The position numbers and the translations under genes are program-made. 64,000 nucleotides of DNA, from the NCBI GenBank assembly GCA_041299015.1, contig JBFYWB010000095.1, positions 1 through 64,000 of the forward strand, written 5' to 3'. The notes under the pieces are model-generated. The model made no database searches. It saw only the letters and a list, made by a program, of their open reading frames with translations, and had not been told where the DNA came from. This stretch comes from JARFQH01 sp041299015 (lineage in GTDB: Bacteria; Desulfobacterota; Desulfobacteria; Desulfobacterales; SG8-13). Positions 26,411 through 35,310 of this stretch are shown piece after piece. The first letter of the stretch is position 1. Each line of letters begins with the position of its first letter.

Positions 26411-27583
26411 ATGGAAGAAAAAGAGCAGTTTTTTTTCACCTCCGAATCGGTGACCGAGGGTCATCCGGACAAGGTCTCCGACCAGATATCGGATGCCATA
26501 CTGGATGCCATCATCGCTCAAGACAAGAACTGCCGCGTCGCCTGCGAAACGCTGGTGACCACCGGCCTGGCGTTTATCGCCGGAGAAATCACCACGAGCA
26601 CCTATGTAGAGATGCCCCAGATCGTCCGCGACACGATCAAGGACATCGGGTACAACTCTTCCCAGATGGGGTTCGATTGGCAGACCTGCAGCGTCATCAC
26701 CAGTATCGATCACCAGTCACTTGATATCGCGCAAGGCGTCGACCGGGGCAACGGACTCTACAAGGAACAGGGTGCCGGTGACCAGGGACTCATGTTCGGG
26801 TATGCCTGCGATGAGACCCCCGAAATGATGCCGCTGCCGATTATGCTGGCCCACAAAATCTGCCGCCGCTTGGCGGAAGTTCGTAAAAACGGTTCGCTCG
26901 ATTTCCTGCGTCCCGACGGCAAATCACAGGTCACGGTGGAATACGAAAACGGTGTGCCCAAACGCATCGACGCCGTGGTCGTCGCCGCCCAGCACAAACC
27001 GGATGTCGAGTACGAGTTTCTGCGCGATGCCATCATCAAAAGCGTCATCAGGAAAATTTTGCCGGCGGAAATGGTCGACATGGAAACGCGCTACTATATC
27101 AACGCCACCGGTCGTTTCGTCGTCGGCGGTCCGATGGGAGACTGCGGGCTGACCGGACGCAAGATTATCGTCGACACTTACGGCGGACAGGGGGGCCATG
27201 GCGGCGGGTGCTTCTCCGGGAAAGATCCGTCGAAGGTCGACCGCACCGGTTCCTACATGGCGCGTCACATCGCCAAAAACATCGTCGCGGCCGGTCTGGC
27301 CAAGAAGTGTGAAATACAGATCGCCTATGCCATCGGGGTGGCCGAACCGGTGTCGCTGATGGTGGATACCATGGGAACCGGCAAAGTTTCCAAAAAAAGG
27401 ATCAAGGAAATCATCAAGGAATGCTTCGATCTGCGCCCGGCGGCCATTATCGAGTACCTGGATCTGCTGCGCCCCATTTACCGTAAATCGGCCGCCTATG
27501 GCCACTTCGGCCGCACCGAGCCGGAATTCAGCTGGGAGAAAACCAACATGGCGGACAAAATGTGTGAGCAGGCGGGAATTTAA
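26411..27583 (+). CDS. metK: S-adenosylmethionine synthetase
   Basis: Makes SAM from methionine and ATP. It has 390 residues, normal for the bacterial enzyme. Conserved elements are FFFTSESVTEGHPDKVSDQISDA (ATP and metal site, H18), GAGDQGLMFGYA, the long FVVGGPMGDCGLTGRKIIVDTYGG, GGGCFSGKDPSKVDRTGSYMAR and IAYAIGVAEP. AAAGGA precedes ATG 26411. It lies 24 bp upstream of ahcY, so the making of SAM and the removal of its product S-adenosylhomocysteine are co-transcribed. No known riboswitch could be recognised in the 109 bp upstream. Confidence 0.97.
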   Translation: MEEKEQFFFTSESVTEGHPDKVSDQISDAILDAIIAQDKNCRVACETLVTTGLAFIAGEITTSTYVEMPQIVRDTIKDIGYNSSQMGFDWQTCSVITSIDHQSLDIAQGVDRGNGLYKEQGAGDQGLMFGYACDETPEMMPLPIMLAHKICRRLAEVRKNGSLDFLRPDGKSQVTVEYENGVPKRIDAVVVAAQHKPDVEYEFLRDAIIKSVIRKILPAEMVDMETRYYINATGRFVVGGPMGDCGLTGRKIIVDTYGGQGGHGGGCFSGKDPSKVDRTGSYMARHIAKNIVAAGLAKKCEIQIAYAIGVAEPVSLMVDTMGTGKVSKKRIKEIIKECFDLRPAAIIEYLDLLRPIYRKSAAYGHFGRTEPEFSWEKTNMADKMCEQAGI

Positions 27584-27607
27584 TCACCTTAAGGAAAGGT
27601 TTCAGCA

Positions 27608-28864
27608 ATGAATTACGATGTCAAGGATATCGACCTGGCGAAGGACGGGGCGCTGCGCATTGAGTGGGCCAATCACAATATGGTCGTCCTCAACCGGATC
27701 CGGCAGAGGTTTGAAAAGGAGAAACCGCTCAAGGGGGTCCGGCTGGGCGCCTGTCTGCATGTGACCACCGAAACGGCATCACTGATGCAGACCTTGAAAG
27801 CCGGCGGCGCCCAGGTGGCGCTGTGTGCCTCGAATCCGTTGAGTACCCAGGACGATGTGGCGGCCTCGCTGGTCAAACACGACAAAATACCGGTTTTTGC
27901 CGTCAAGGGTGAAAACAATAAGCTCTACTATGCCCATATCAACGCGGTTATCGACACCAAACCCCATTACACGATGGATGATGGCGCCGATCTGGTTTCC
28001 ACCCTGCACTCCGAACGCTCGGATCTCTTGTCGGAAGTCAGCGGCGGAACGGAGGAGACCACCACCGGCGTGATCCGTTTGCGCAGCATGGCGGCTGAGG
28101 GGGTGCTGAAATATCCGATTATCGCCGTCAACGACGCCCAGACCAAGCATTTTTTCGACAACCGATACGGAACCGGCCAGAGCACCATCGACGGGATCGT
28201 TCGCGCCACCAACCGCCTGCTGGCCGGCGCCGTCTTTGTCGTCTGCGGCTACGGCTGGTGTGGCCGGGGCGTGGCCATGCGCGCTCGCGGAATGGGTTCC
28301 AATGTGATTGTGACCGAAATCGACCCCCTGCGCGCCATCGAGGCGGTCATGGACGGCTTCACGGTGATGCCGATCCGCAAAGCGGCCGCTGTTGGGGATT
28401 TCTTCTGCACGCTGACGGGCAACATTGCGGTCATCCGCCAGGAACATTTTGAACTCATGAAAGACGGAGCGATCGTCGCCAACTCCGGTCATTTCAATGT
28501 GGAGCTCGACCTGGAGGGGTTGAGCGGTATCGCCGTGTCCCATCGGCTGATAAGGCCGTTCGTGGAGGAATACGTGCTGAAAAACGGCCGCCGCATCAAT
28601 GTTCTGGGGGAAGGTCGGTTGATCAACCTGGCGGCAGCCGAGGGCCACCCGTCGAGCGTGATGGACATGAGTTTTGCCAATCAGGCGCTCTGTGTCGAGT
28701 ACATGGTTAAAAACAAGGCTGTCCTTGCCAACACCGTCCACCCCGTACCCGAATATATCGATCGGCGGATTGCCAAGGAGAAGCTGGAGGCCATGGGGGC
28801 CAAAATCGACAAACTGACGCCCCAGCAGAAAAAGTACCTCGCATCGTGGAGCCTGGGGACCTAA
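27608..28864 (+). CDS. ahcY: Adenosylhomocysteinase
   Basis: Splits S-adenosylhomocysteine into adenosine and homocysteine. The 418-residue length is that of the shorter archaeal/Thermotoga-type form, which lacks the insert of the longer proteobacterial type. Substrate-binding motifs include HVTTETASLMQTL near the N-terminus and SGGTEETTTGVIRL; the NAD site is VCGYGWCGRGVAMRARGMG, followed by VTEIDPLRAIEA. SGHFNVELDL and LGEGRLINLAAAEGHPSSVMDMSFANQA complete the pattern. AAGGAAAGG is the ribosome site. It is the last gene of the metK-ahcY operon. Confidence 0.97.
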   Translation: MNYDVKDIDLAKDGALRIEWANHNMVVLNRIRQRFEKEKPLKGVRLGACLHVTTETASLMQTLKAGGAQVALCASNPLSTQDDVAASLVKHDKIPVFAVKGENNKLYYAHINAVIDTKPHYTMDDGADLVSTLHSERSDLLSEVSGGTEETTTGVIRLRSMAAEGVLKYPIIAVNDAQTKHFFDNRYGTGQSTIDGIVRATNRLLAGAVFVVCGYGWCGRGVAMRARGMGSNVIVTEIDPLRAIEAVMDGFTVMPIRKAAAVGDFFCTLTGNIAVIRQEHFELMKDGAIVANSGHFNVELDLEGLSGIAVSHRLIRPFVEEYVLKNGRRINVLGEGRLINLAAAEGHPSSVMDMSFANQALCVEYMVKNKAVLANTVHPVPEYIDRRIAKEKLEAMGAKIDKLTPQQKKYLASWSLGT

Positions 28865-28963
28865 GTGCACACCCTGGGCGGTCCGCAACCGGCTGCCGGA
28901 AAAAGTCAGCCGGAGCGGCTCTAAAGCCCGACCGGGTCTTTGGAATTGATCACGAAAACACTT

Positions 28964-29818
28964 TCAGGTACGCCCGCCGCTCCACCTCAATTTGGCCTTT
29001 AGAACATCGTAATACGGCTGGTTCGGCTCTGAGATCATATGGATCGGATGCGGCGACTTGCAGATCGCTATCGTGTCCCGATCATCGATGGAAAGTCCCT
29101 GCTGACCGTCGAAGGTGAGCATGATGTCCGAGGAGCGTTTTTCCAACTTGATGGTGACGGTCGCGGCGTCGGGGATGATCAGGGGGCGGTTTGTCAGGGT
29201 AAACGGGCAGATCGGCGTCATGATCATCGCCGGCACGGCCGGATGGATCACAGGCCCGCCGGCGGCCAGGGAGTAAGCGGTCGAGCCGGTCGGCGTCGCC
29301 ACGATAAGCCCATCGGCCCGATAGGTCGTCAGATAGCGATCGTTGATATAGGTCTCGATATAGGCGAGGCGGGCCAAGGCACCTTTGTTGATCACCACAT
29401 CGTTGAGCACGGTTTCGACCGCGCGTTGCTGGTTCCGACGAATCACCCTAACCAGCAGGCGCATGCGGGGTTGAGTGGTGAAGGTGCCGTTCAGTATGGC
29501 GGCCGCAACGCAAAAGAGACGATCTTCGGTGATCTCGGCCAGGAAGCCGACCTCGCCGAACTTGACCCCTAAAATCGGTATGGATTTATCGCCGATCCAA
29601 CGAACGGCGCTTAGAAAGGTGCCGTCACCACCTAAAACGAAAATACAAAACAGATCCGCCGGGGCCTCCTCCGACATGCCTGACGGACGGTCAAGCTGCG
29701 GCAGCCGGCTTTCCTTGCGAACGGTTCCAACCCCTTTTTCAGCCAACCAGCCTTCCAGCTCGTCCGCTTTACGGCTGACCATTGGGTCTGCTTTGACCAC
29801 GATGCCGATCGTTTTCAC
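28964..29818 (-). CDS. nadK: NAD kinase
   Basis: Phosphorylates NAD to NADP. The 284 residues show FVLGGDGTFLSAVRW (GGDGT at 63-67), GVKFGEVGFLAEI, NDVVINKGALARL, and the signature TPTGSTAYSLAAGGPVIHP. The C-terminal part has the beta-rich fold with TFDGQQGLSIDDRDTI. It converges on ahcY with a 99-bp gap and is divergent from the first Liv operon. No operon partner (often recN in this position) is adjacent. Confidence 0.96.
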   Translation of the reverse strand: MKTIGIVVKADPMVSRKADELEGWLAEKGVGTVRKESRLPQLDRPSGMSEEAPADLFCIFVLGGDGTFLSAVRWIGDKSIPILGVKFGEVGFLAEITEDRLFCVAAAILNGTFTTQPRMRLLVRVIRRNQQRAVETVLNDVVINKGALARLAYIETYINDRYLTTYRADGLIVATPTGSTAYSLAAGGPVIHPAVPAMIMTPICPFTLTNRPLIIPDAATVTIKLEKRSSDIMLTFDGQQGLSIDDRDTIAICKSPHPIHMISEPNQPYYDVLKAKLRWSGGRT

Positions 29819-29932
29819 GCGATGAACATTTCCTTGCTCTTGCGGTAAACCACGGACTGAAACCGTTTGTAGTCATACAGGCAAGTAGCCCAAACGGCAA
29901 TATTTTTTTCCCGCCGAACAAATAAAATCAAC

Positions 29933-29962
29933 TTGACTCGATCTGCACATCCGCTCTATAAA
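29933..29962 (+). promoter_or_regulatory. Sigma-70 promoter of the first Liv operon
   Basis: TTGACT (29933-29938), an 18-base spacer, and TATAAA (29957-29962). It lies 66 bp upstream of the substrate-binding protein start and in the only divergent gap before the operon. Confidence 0.65.
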
Positions 29963-30027
29963 CATTCGGATTCGAGTCGGAAATATCGGGCGTCATCAAC
30001 AGACATAGGCCAAGAGGAGGATTTACT

Positions 30028-31149
30028 ATGAACACGAGAAAAACATTCACAGTTGCGATTGTCGGCGTATTTTTGATGTTCACTCTGGTAGGAATCGGCG
30101 TCGCAGCCGACACCATCAAACTGGGTGTCGCCGGGGCCCACAGCGGTGACCTGGCTTCGTACGGCATTCCCAGCGTTAAGGCGGCGGAACTGGTCGTTAA
30201 GAAAATAAACGCCGCCGGCGGCGTGCTGGGCAAACAGGTGCAACTGCTGGTGGAAGACGATGTCTGCAAGCCTGAAATTGCGACCAATACGGCCACCAAG
30301 CTGGTTTCGGAAGGGGTCGACGTGGTTCTGGGCCACATCTGCAGCGGCGCCACCAAGCCGGCTCTGGGCATCTACAAAGACGCCAAGGTCATCGCCATGT
30401 CGCCGTCGGCCACCAACCCGGGCCTGACCCAAAGCGGTGACTATCCGAATTTTTATCGCACCATCGCTTCGGACGACGCTCAGGCCAAGAAGATAGTCGA
30501 TTTTGCCCTCGACGTGCTGAAAGTCAAGAAGATCGCCGTTCTGCACGACAAGGGCGACTACGGCAAGGGGCTGGCCGAATTCGCCAAGGCCTTCACTGAA
30601 AGCGATCCCCGTGGCGAAGTGGTCCTTTACGAGGGAATTACACCAGGGGCGGTCGACTACTCGGCCGTCGTCCAGAAAGTCAAGCAGTCCGGTGCCGATG
30701 CGGTTGTTTTCGGCGGCTATCATCCCGAAGCCTCCAAGATCGTCACCCAAATGAGAAAGAAGAAGATGGACGCCTTCTTTATCTCCGATGACGGCGTGAA
30801 GGACGACACCTTTATCAAAGTCGCCGGCAATTATGCCGAAGGCGTGTATGCCACCGGTCCCCGAGACCTGTCGAACAATCCTCTTTACAAAGAGGCGATC
30901 GAGGAACATCGCAAAGCCTACGGCGAAGACCCCGGAGCCTTCTTTCAGGAGGCGTATTCCGCCTCCCTGGCCCTGCTCAATGCGATCGCAAAAGCGGGGT
31001 CTACCGACTACGACGCAGTGCGCCAAGCCCTGCAAAACAATGACGTCGAAACCCCGGTCGGTAAAATCCGTTTCGATGAAAAAGGTGATGCCATCGGTGT
31101 CGGCTTCTCCATGTATCAGGTCGAAAACGGCAAGTATGTCGAAAGATAA
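30028..31149 (+). CDS. livK: Branched-chain amino acid ABC transporter, substrate-binding protein (system 1)
   Basis: A periplasmic type I binding protein of 373 residues. The signal peptide (TVAIVGVFLMFTLVGIGVAA, cut before DTIKLG) is followed by a two-lobed fold with GVLGKQVQLLVEDDVCKPE, VLGHICSGATKPALGIY and MSPSATNPGLTQSG. These are typical of Liv-family receptors. Ligands are Leu/Ile/Val or other amino acids; the specificity cannot be read from the sequence. AGAGGAGG is the ribosome site. A hairpin follows the stop codon and probably sets receptor mRNA above that of the permease genes. Confidence 0.93.
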   Translation: MNTRKTFTVAIVGVFLMFTLVGIGVAADTIKLGVAGAHSGDLASYGIPSVKAAELVVKKINAAGGVLGKQVQLLVEDDVCKPEIATNTATKLVSEGVDVVLGHICSGATKPALGIYKDAKVIAMSPSATNPGLTQSGDYPNFYRTIASDDAQAKKIVDFALDVLKVKKIAVLHDKGDYGKGLAEFAKAFTESDPRGEVVLYEGITPGAVDYSAVVQKVKQSGADAVVFGGYHPEASKIVTQMRKKKMDAFFISDDGVKDDTFIKVAGNYAEGVYATGPRDLSNNPLYKEAIEEHRKAYGEDPGAFFQEAYSASLALLNAIAKAGSTDYDAVRQALQNNDVETPVGKIRFDEKGDAIGVGFSMYQVENGKYVER

Positions 31150-31172
31150 GCTGTAGGACGCCGGCTCTGGAG

Positions 31173-31205
31173 GGGGAAAGGCACAACGCCTTTCCCCTGA
31201 GTTTT
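31173..31205 (+). terminator. Hairpin between receptor and permease genes (partial terminator)
   Basis: A perfect 10-bp stem, GGGGAAAGGC (31173-31182) and GCCTTTCCCC (31188-31197), encloses a 5-base loop and is followed by TGAGTTTT. The short T-run after three other bases suggests partial termination or a 3' stabiliser, a common device after ABC binding-protein genes. Confidence 0.7.
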
Positions 31206-31356
31206 ATCCGCAGATGACATCCGCGCACGCCATTGCCATCGATGATTTTGAATCAGCCGCATGGACATGCGCTGCCGTTGCCCAAACAGCGATCCCGCCG
31301 CCCTCGGCCGGTTGCCGGAAGCGGCGTATGGCTGAACCCTCGGGACGAGGACCAAC

Positions 31357-32271
31357 ATGCTCTGGGATTTCGACTATTTCGTGGAGTTGTTCCTGGCCGG
31401 GCTGACCCGCGGGAGCATCTATGCATTGATTGCGCTGGGTTACACCATGGTATATGGGATCATCCAGTTGATCAATTTTGCCCATGGTGAAATCTACATG
31501 ATCGGCGCCTTTACGGCGCTCATCGCCACCGGCGTTCTGACGCTCATGGGCTGGAACACGGTGGCCATCCTTTTCATTGCCGCCGGATTGGCGGTGCTCT
31601 ATTCATCGGCTTATGGGTACACGCTCGAAAAAGTCGCCTACAAGCCCCTGCGGAAAGCCCCGCGGCTTTCGGCCCTTATCAGCGCCATCGGAATGTCGCT
31701 GTTTCTGCAGAATTACGTGCTGCTCGCGCAGACCTCCGATTTTCTTCCCTATCCGGCCCTTATCCCCGAATTCAAATGGCTGGAGCCTTGGGAACACGTC
31801 GTCCGCTCCTCCCAGATCGTCATTTTCGCCACCACGGCCATCGTCATGGTTCTATTGACGTTACTGATCAAGTTCACCCGGATCGGCAAGGCCATGCGGG
31901 CCACCGCACAAGACAAGGAAATGGCGATGCTGGTGGGCGTGGACGTGAACCGCGTCATATCGGTTACCTTTATCGTCGGGTCGGCTACGGCGGCTATCGG
32001 CGGCGTGTTGATCGCCTCGCACATCGGTCAGATCAATTTCTACATCGGCTTTATCGCCGGGATCAAAGCCTTTGTCGCCGCCGTTCTGGGCGGTATCGGC
32101 AGCATCCCGGGAGCGGTGCTCGGCAGCCTGGTGCTGGGATGGACCGAAAGCTTTTTCACGGGTTACATTTCGAGCGATTACGAAGATGTCTTTGCTTTTC
32201 TGTTCCTGGTTTTCATTCTGATCTTCAGACCTTCCGGCATCCTGGGCCGTTCGGAAACCGAGAAGGTGTGA
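31357..32271 (+). CDS. livH: Branched-chain amino acid ABC transporter permease LivH-type (system 1)
   Basis: A 304-residue inner membrane permease with about eight helices. LivH signatures are GLTRGSIYALIALGYTMVYGIIQLINFAHGE at the N-terminus, MRATAQDKEMAMLVGV for the coupling helix that meets the ATPases, and GIKAFVAAVLGGIGSIPGAVLGSLVLG. GAGG before ATG 31357 is the ribosome site. The 207-bp gap before it holds the hairpin described above; no separate promoter was seen. It pairs with the LivM-type gene 87 bp downstream. Confidence 0.95.
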   Translation: MLWDFDYFVELFLAGLTRGSIYALIALGYTMVYGIIQLINFAHGEIYMIGAFTALIATGVLTLMGWNTVAILFIAAGLAVLYSSAYGYTLEKVAYKPLRKAPRLSALISAIGMSLFLQNYVLLAQTSDFLPYPALIPEFKWLEPWEHVVRSSQIVIFATTAIVMVLLTLLIKFTRIGKAMRATAQDKEMAMLVGVDVNRVISVTFIVGSATAAIGGVLIASHIGQINFYIGFIAGIKAFVAAVLGGIGSIPGAVLGSLVLGWTESFFTGYISSDYEDVFAFLFLVFILIFRPSGILGRSETEKV

Positions 32272-32358
32272 GGTTTCATCGCTGCATCGATTGCGCTGCC
32301 TTCACGGGGTCCTCTTGAACCGCAGGCATCCCGTCATAGAGATGATAGGATTTGAAAG

Positions 32359-33576
32359 GTGCTCAGCTTCGCGGAGATTAAAAAGTCGTTTCTGGTGTCG
32401 CTCTGGTTCATGTTTCTGACCTTTCCGATCATGGTCGTCCGGGTCAACACCATCTACAAGAAGGTGGAGTGGCGCTGGGAAAACATGCTTCTGGTGGGCC
32501 TCGGCAGTTTCTGCTTATCCTTTGTCTGGCGTTATTTCATGGGGCGCAAAGAGTCGGGGCGCAAAAATCATCAGGCCGCAGAGACCGAAGGCCGGCCGAG
32601 CCTCAAGCAGCGGATCATGAACGATCGAAGAATCTATATACCGGTGCTTGCCGCTGTTTCCGTCTTCGCCGCCGCCTATCCCTTCATCTTTTCGCTGTAC
32701 CAGACCAACATCATGATTAACGCCCTGATCTACATCATGCTCGGGTTGGGCATCAACATCGTCGTCGGTTTGGCCGGGTTGCTCGATCTGGGATATGTCG
32801 CCTTTTATGCGGTCGGCGCTTATTCTTATGCCCTGCTCAACCATCATTTCGGCCTCAATTTCTGGCTGGCCCTGCCCGTCGGAGCCCTATTGGGTACCAT
32901 TTTCGGCATCCTGCTCGGATACCCGGTCCTCAGGCTCAGAGGGGATTACCTGGCGATCGTCACCCTTGGATTCGGCGAAATCATCCGCCTAGTTCTCGAA
33001 AACTGGAACGCATTCTCTTTTGGTCCCAGCGGAATTGCCAACATTCCGCGCCCCGGGCTGTTCGGCATCAAAATGTCCCTGGGGCAATCCAGCATTTTCA
33101 TCTATTTTCTGATGATCGCCCTGGTGATCTTCACGATTTTCGTGGTCAATCGCCTGAAAGACTCGCGAATCGGACGGGCCTGGATCGCCCTGCGGGAGGA
33201 CGAGGTTGCCTGCCAGGCTATGGGCATCGACCGCACCAAGACGAAGTTGACCGCGTTCGCCTTGGGCGCTACCTGGGCCGGCATGGCCGGCGTGATGTTC
33301 GCCGCCAAAACCACCTTCATCAACCCGGCCAGTTTCACCATCTGGGAGTCGATTAATATTTTATGCATTGTGGTATTGGGTGGCATGGGCTCCATCTTGG
33401 GAGTGATCTTCGGGGCATTGGCATTGATTCTGTTGCCCGAATATCTGAGGGCCTTCTCGGAATATCGTATGCTTCTTTTCGGCTTCATCCTGGTGACCAT
33501 GATGGTCTTCCGGCCCGGCGGCATCATCAGCGAGCCGAGGCGGACGTATCAATTCAAGGGTGTGGAGAAACAATAA
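32359..33576 (+). CDS. livM: Branched-chain amino acid ABC transporter permease LivM-type (system 1)
   Basis: A 405-residue permease that begins with GTG. The N-terminal about 100 residues (two helices around a charged linker, GRKESGRKNHQAAE) precede the common LivM core: GLGINIVVGLAGLLDLGYVAFYAVGAYSYALL, LRLRGDYLAIVTLGFGEIIRLVLENW, the coupling-helix segment RAWIALREDEVACQAMGI, and LCIVVLGGMGSILGVIFG. It forms the heterodimeric channel with the LivH-type protein. It ends 31 bp before the first ATPase gene. Confidence 0.95.
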   Translation: MLSFAEIKKSFLVSLWFMFLTFPIMVVRVNTIYKKVEWRWENMLLVGLGSFCLSFVWRYFMGRKESGRKNHQAAETEGRPSLKQRIMNDRRIYIPVLAAVSVFAAAYPFIFSLYQTNIMINALIYIMLGLGINIVVGLAGLLDLGYVAFYAVGAYSYALLNHHFGLNFWLALPVGALLGTIFGILLGYPVLRLRGDYLAIVTLGFGEIIRLVLENWNAFSFGPSGIANIPRPGLFGIKMSLGQSSIFIYFLMIALVIFTIFVVNRLKDSRIGRAWIALREDEVACQAMGIDRTKTKLTAFALGATWAGMAGVMFAAKTTFINPASFTIWESINILCIVVLGGMGSILGVIFGALALILLPEYLRAFSEYRMLLFGFILVTMMVFRPGGIISEPRRTYQFKGVEKQ

Positions 33577-33607
33577 CAACTCTCAGCGACGACAACACTG
33601 TTGATCT

Positions 33608-34396
33608 ATGGAACCGATACTGGAAGTGCGTCACCTGAGCATGGACTTCGGCGGATTGCGCGCCCTGGACAGCCTCGATCTCGATATTTTTAAAGGTGAA
33701 ATCGTTGCCCTGATCGGACCCAACGGGGCCGGAAAGACCACCTTCTTCAACTGCATCACCGGCATCTATCCCCCAACGGAAGGGGAAATGACGGCCCGTC
33801 CGCCACGAAAAAGCGCAACCCGGCTCAACGGGCTCAAGCCCAACAAGATCACGGAAGTCGGTCTGGCCCGCACCTTTCAGAACATCCGGCTCTTTCCGAC
33901 GATGACGGTTTTGGAGAACGTCATGGTCGGGCGCCACTGCCGCCTGAAATCCGGCATCGCCGGGGCCATTCTGAGGCCGCCGTCCACCCTGAGGGAAGAA
34001 GAACAGGTGGTGGAGGACAGCTACCGCATCCTTCAGAAAATCGGTCTGGAAAAATTCGTCAACGATTATGCCATGAATCTGCCCTACGGCGCCCAACGCC
34101 GTTTGGAAATCGCGCGGGCCTTGGCCACAGAACCTTTTATTCTGCTTCTGGACGAACCGGCTGCCGGTATGAATCCTCGGGAAACGGAGGCGCTGGACCA
34201 GCTGATTCTCCAGCTCCGCGAACAGGAGGGTGTTTCGATCCTGCTCATCGAGCATGACATGAAGCTGGTGATGAGCCTTTCCGACCGCATCTTCGTGGTC
34301 GATTATGGGAAAAAAATCGCTCAAGGCACTCCCGAAGAAATCAAAAATAACCCGGCTGTCATCAAGGCTTACCTCGGGGAAGAGATCGATGCTTGA
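33608..34396 (+). CDS. livG: Branched-chain amino acid ABC transporter ATPase LivG-type (system 1)
   Basis: A 262-residue ATP-binding subunit. Walker A is GPNGAGKTTFFN, the Q-loop is ARTFQNIRLF, and the signature is unusual: NLPYGAQRRLEIARAL in place of LSGGQ, which is normal for LivG. Walker B is ILLLDEPAAGMNP and the switch His lies in LIEHDMKLV. An insert (TARPPRKSATRLNG) near residue 65 lengthens the beta sheet slightly. Its last 8 bp overlap the start of the LivF-type gene, so the two ATPases are translationally coupled. Confidence 0.95.
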   Translation: MEPILEVRHLSMDFGGLRALDSLDLDIFKGEIVALIGPNGAGKTTFFNCITGIYPPTEGEMTARPPRKSATRLNGLKPNKITEVGLARTFQNIRLFPTMTVLENVMVGRHCRLKSGIAGAILRPPSTLREEEQVVEDSYRILQKIGLEKFVNDYAMNLPYGAQRRLEIARALATEPFILLLDEPAAGMNPRETEALDQLILQLREQEGVSILLIEHDMKLVMSLSDRIFVVDYGKKIAQGTPEEIKNNPAVIKAYLGEEIDA

Positions 34397-35096
34397 GCTC
34401 AGAAGCGTCAAGACTTTTTACGGCAAAATACAGGCCCTTAAGGGGATCAACATCGAGATTTCGGAAGGCGAAATCATTACCCTCATCGGCGCCAACGGAG
34501 CCGGTAAAAGCACGACCCTGATGTCGATCAGCGGTGTTGTGCCTCCGCGTTCCGGTGAGATATTATTCATGGGCCAACCCATCCAGAATCTCAGCCCCAA
34601 CAAAATCGTTGCTTTGGGGATCAGCCAGGTGCCGGAAGGGCGACGGATTTTCCCACGTCTCTCCGTGATGGAGAACCTCGACATGGGTGCGTTTTTACGT
34701 CCGGACAAAGACGGCATCAAAAAGGACAGCGATTATATTTTTTCGCTTTTTCCGATCCTGGCCGAGCGCCGCTCCCAGGCCGGCGGCACGCTCAGCGGCG
34801 GCGAACAGCAGATGCTGGCAATTTCGCGGGCCTTGATGGCCCGGCCGCGACTTTTGCTAATGGACGAACCGTCTCTGGGATTGGCTCCGCTCATCGTGCG
34901 GCAGATTTTCGAGATCATCAAAAAAATAAATGCCGAGAGCAACACGACCATTTTTCTGGTTGAACAAAACGCCAATCTTGCCCTAAAAGTCGCTCATCGC
35001 GGCTACGTGATGGAAACCGGTCGAATCACCGTTGCGGATTCGGCCGAAAAACTGCTCGCCAACGACGAGGTCCGCAAAGCCTATTTGGGCATATAG
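34389..35096 (+). CDS. livF: Branched-chain amino acid ABC transporter ATPase LivF-type (system 1)
   Basis: The second ATPase, 235 residues, forms a heterodimer with LivG. Walker A is GANGAGKSTTLMS, the Q-loop GISQVPEGRRIF, the signature TLSGGEQQMLAISRAL, Walker B LLLMDEPSLGLAP, and the switch LVEQNANLAL. I use ATG 34389 (MLELRSVKTFYGKIQAL), which matches the family N-terminus; the same frame is open further upstream but that part lies inside livG. This ends the K-H-M-G-F operon; no clear intrinsic terminator follows. Confidence 0.95.
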   Translation: MLELRSVKTFYGKIQALKGINIEISEGEIITLIGANGAGKSTTLMSISGVVPPRSGEILFMGQPIQNLSPNKIVALGISQVPEGRRIFPRLSVMENLDMGAFLRPDKDGIKKDSDYIFSLFPILAERRSQAGGTLSGGEQQMLAISRALMARPRLLLMDEPSLGLAPLIVRQIFEIIKKINAESNTTIFLVEQNANLALKVAHRGYVMETGRITVADSAEKLLANDEVRKAYLGI

Positions 35097-35217
35097 TCGT
35101 CCCCTGCTGATTTTTCGCTCATCTTTTCGTTCGGCTTCGCACCGCCTCATCATCCCATTTCTTTCGTAAAAAGCTCCCCGTGTGTAGTCTTATGTGATAC
35201 TTTTAAACTACAAAGAA

Positions 35218-35246
35218 TTGACATACTGGGAACTGACTGATAAGAT
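35218..35246 (+). promoter_or_regulatory. Sigma-70 promoter of the outer membrane protein gene
   Basis: A perfect TTGACA (35218-35223), a 17-base spacer and TAAGAT (35241-35246). The start codon is 65 bp downstream. The 214-bp gap is AT-richer than its surroundings. Confidence 0.6.
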
Positions 35247-35310
35247 GGTCATCATGGCGACGGTTCGCTTAGGCTCGATACCCCTATTGTTTTATGGATG
35301 AGGACAGACG

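Noticed and set aside
28889..28913. CCGGCTG/CAGCCGG hairpin after ahcY
   Set aside because: No T-run follows on either strand, so it is not called as an intrinsic terminator.
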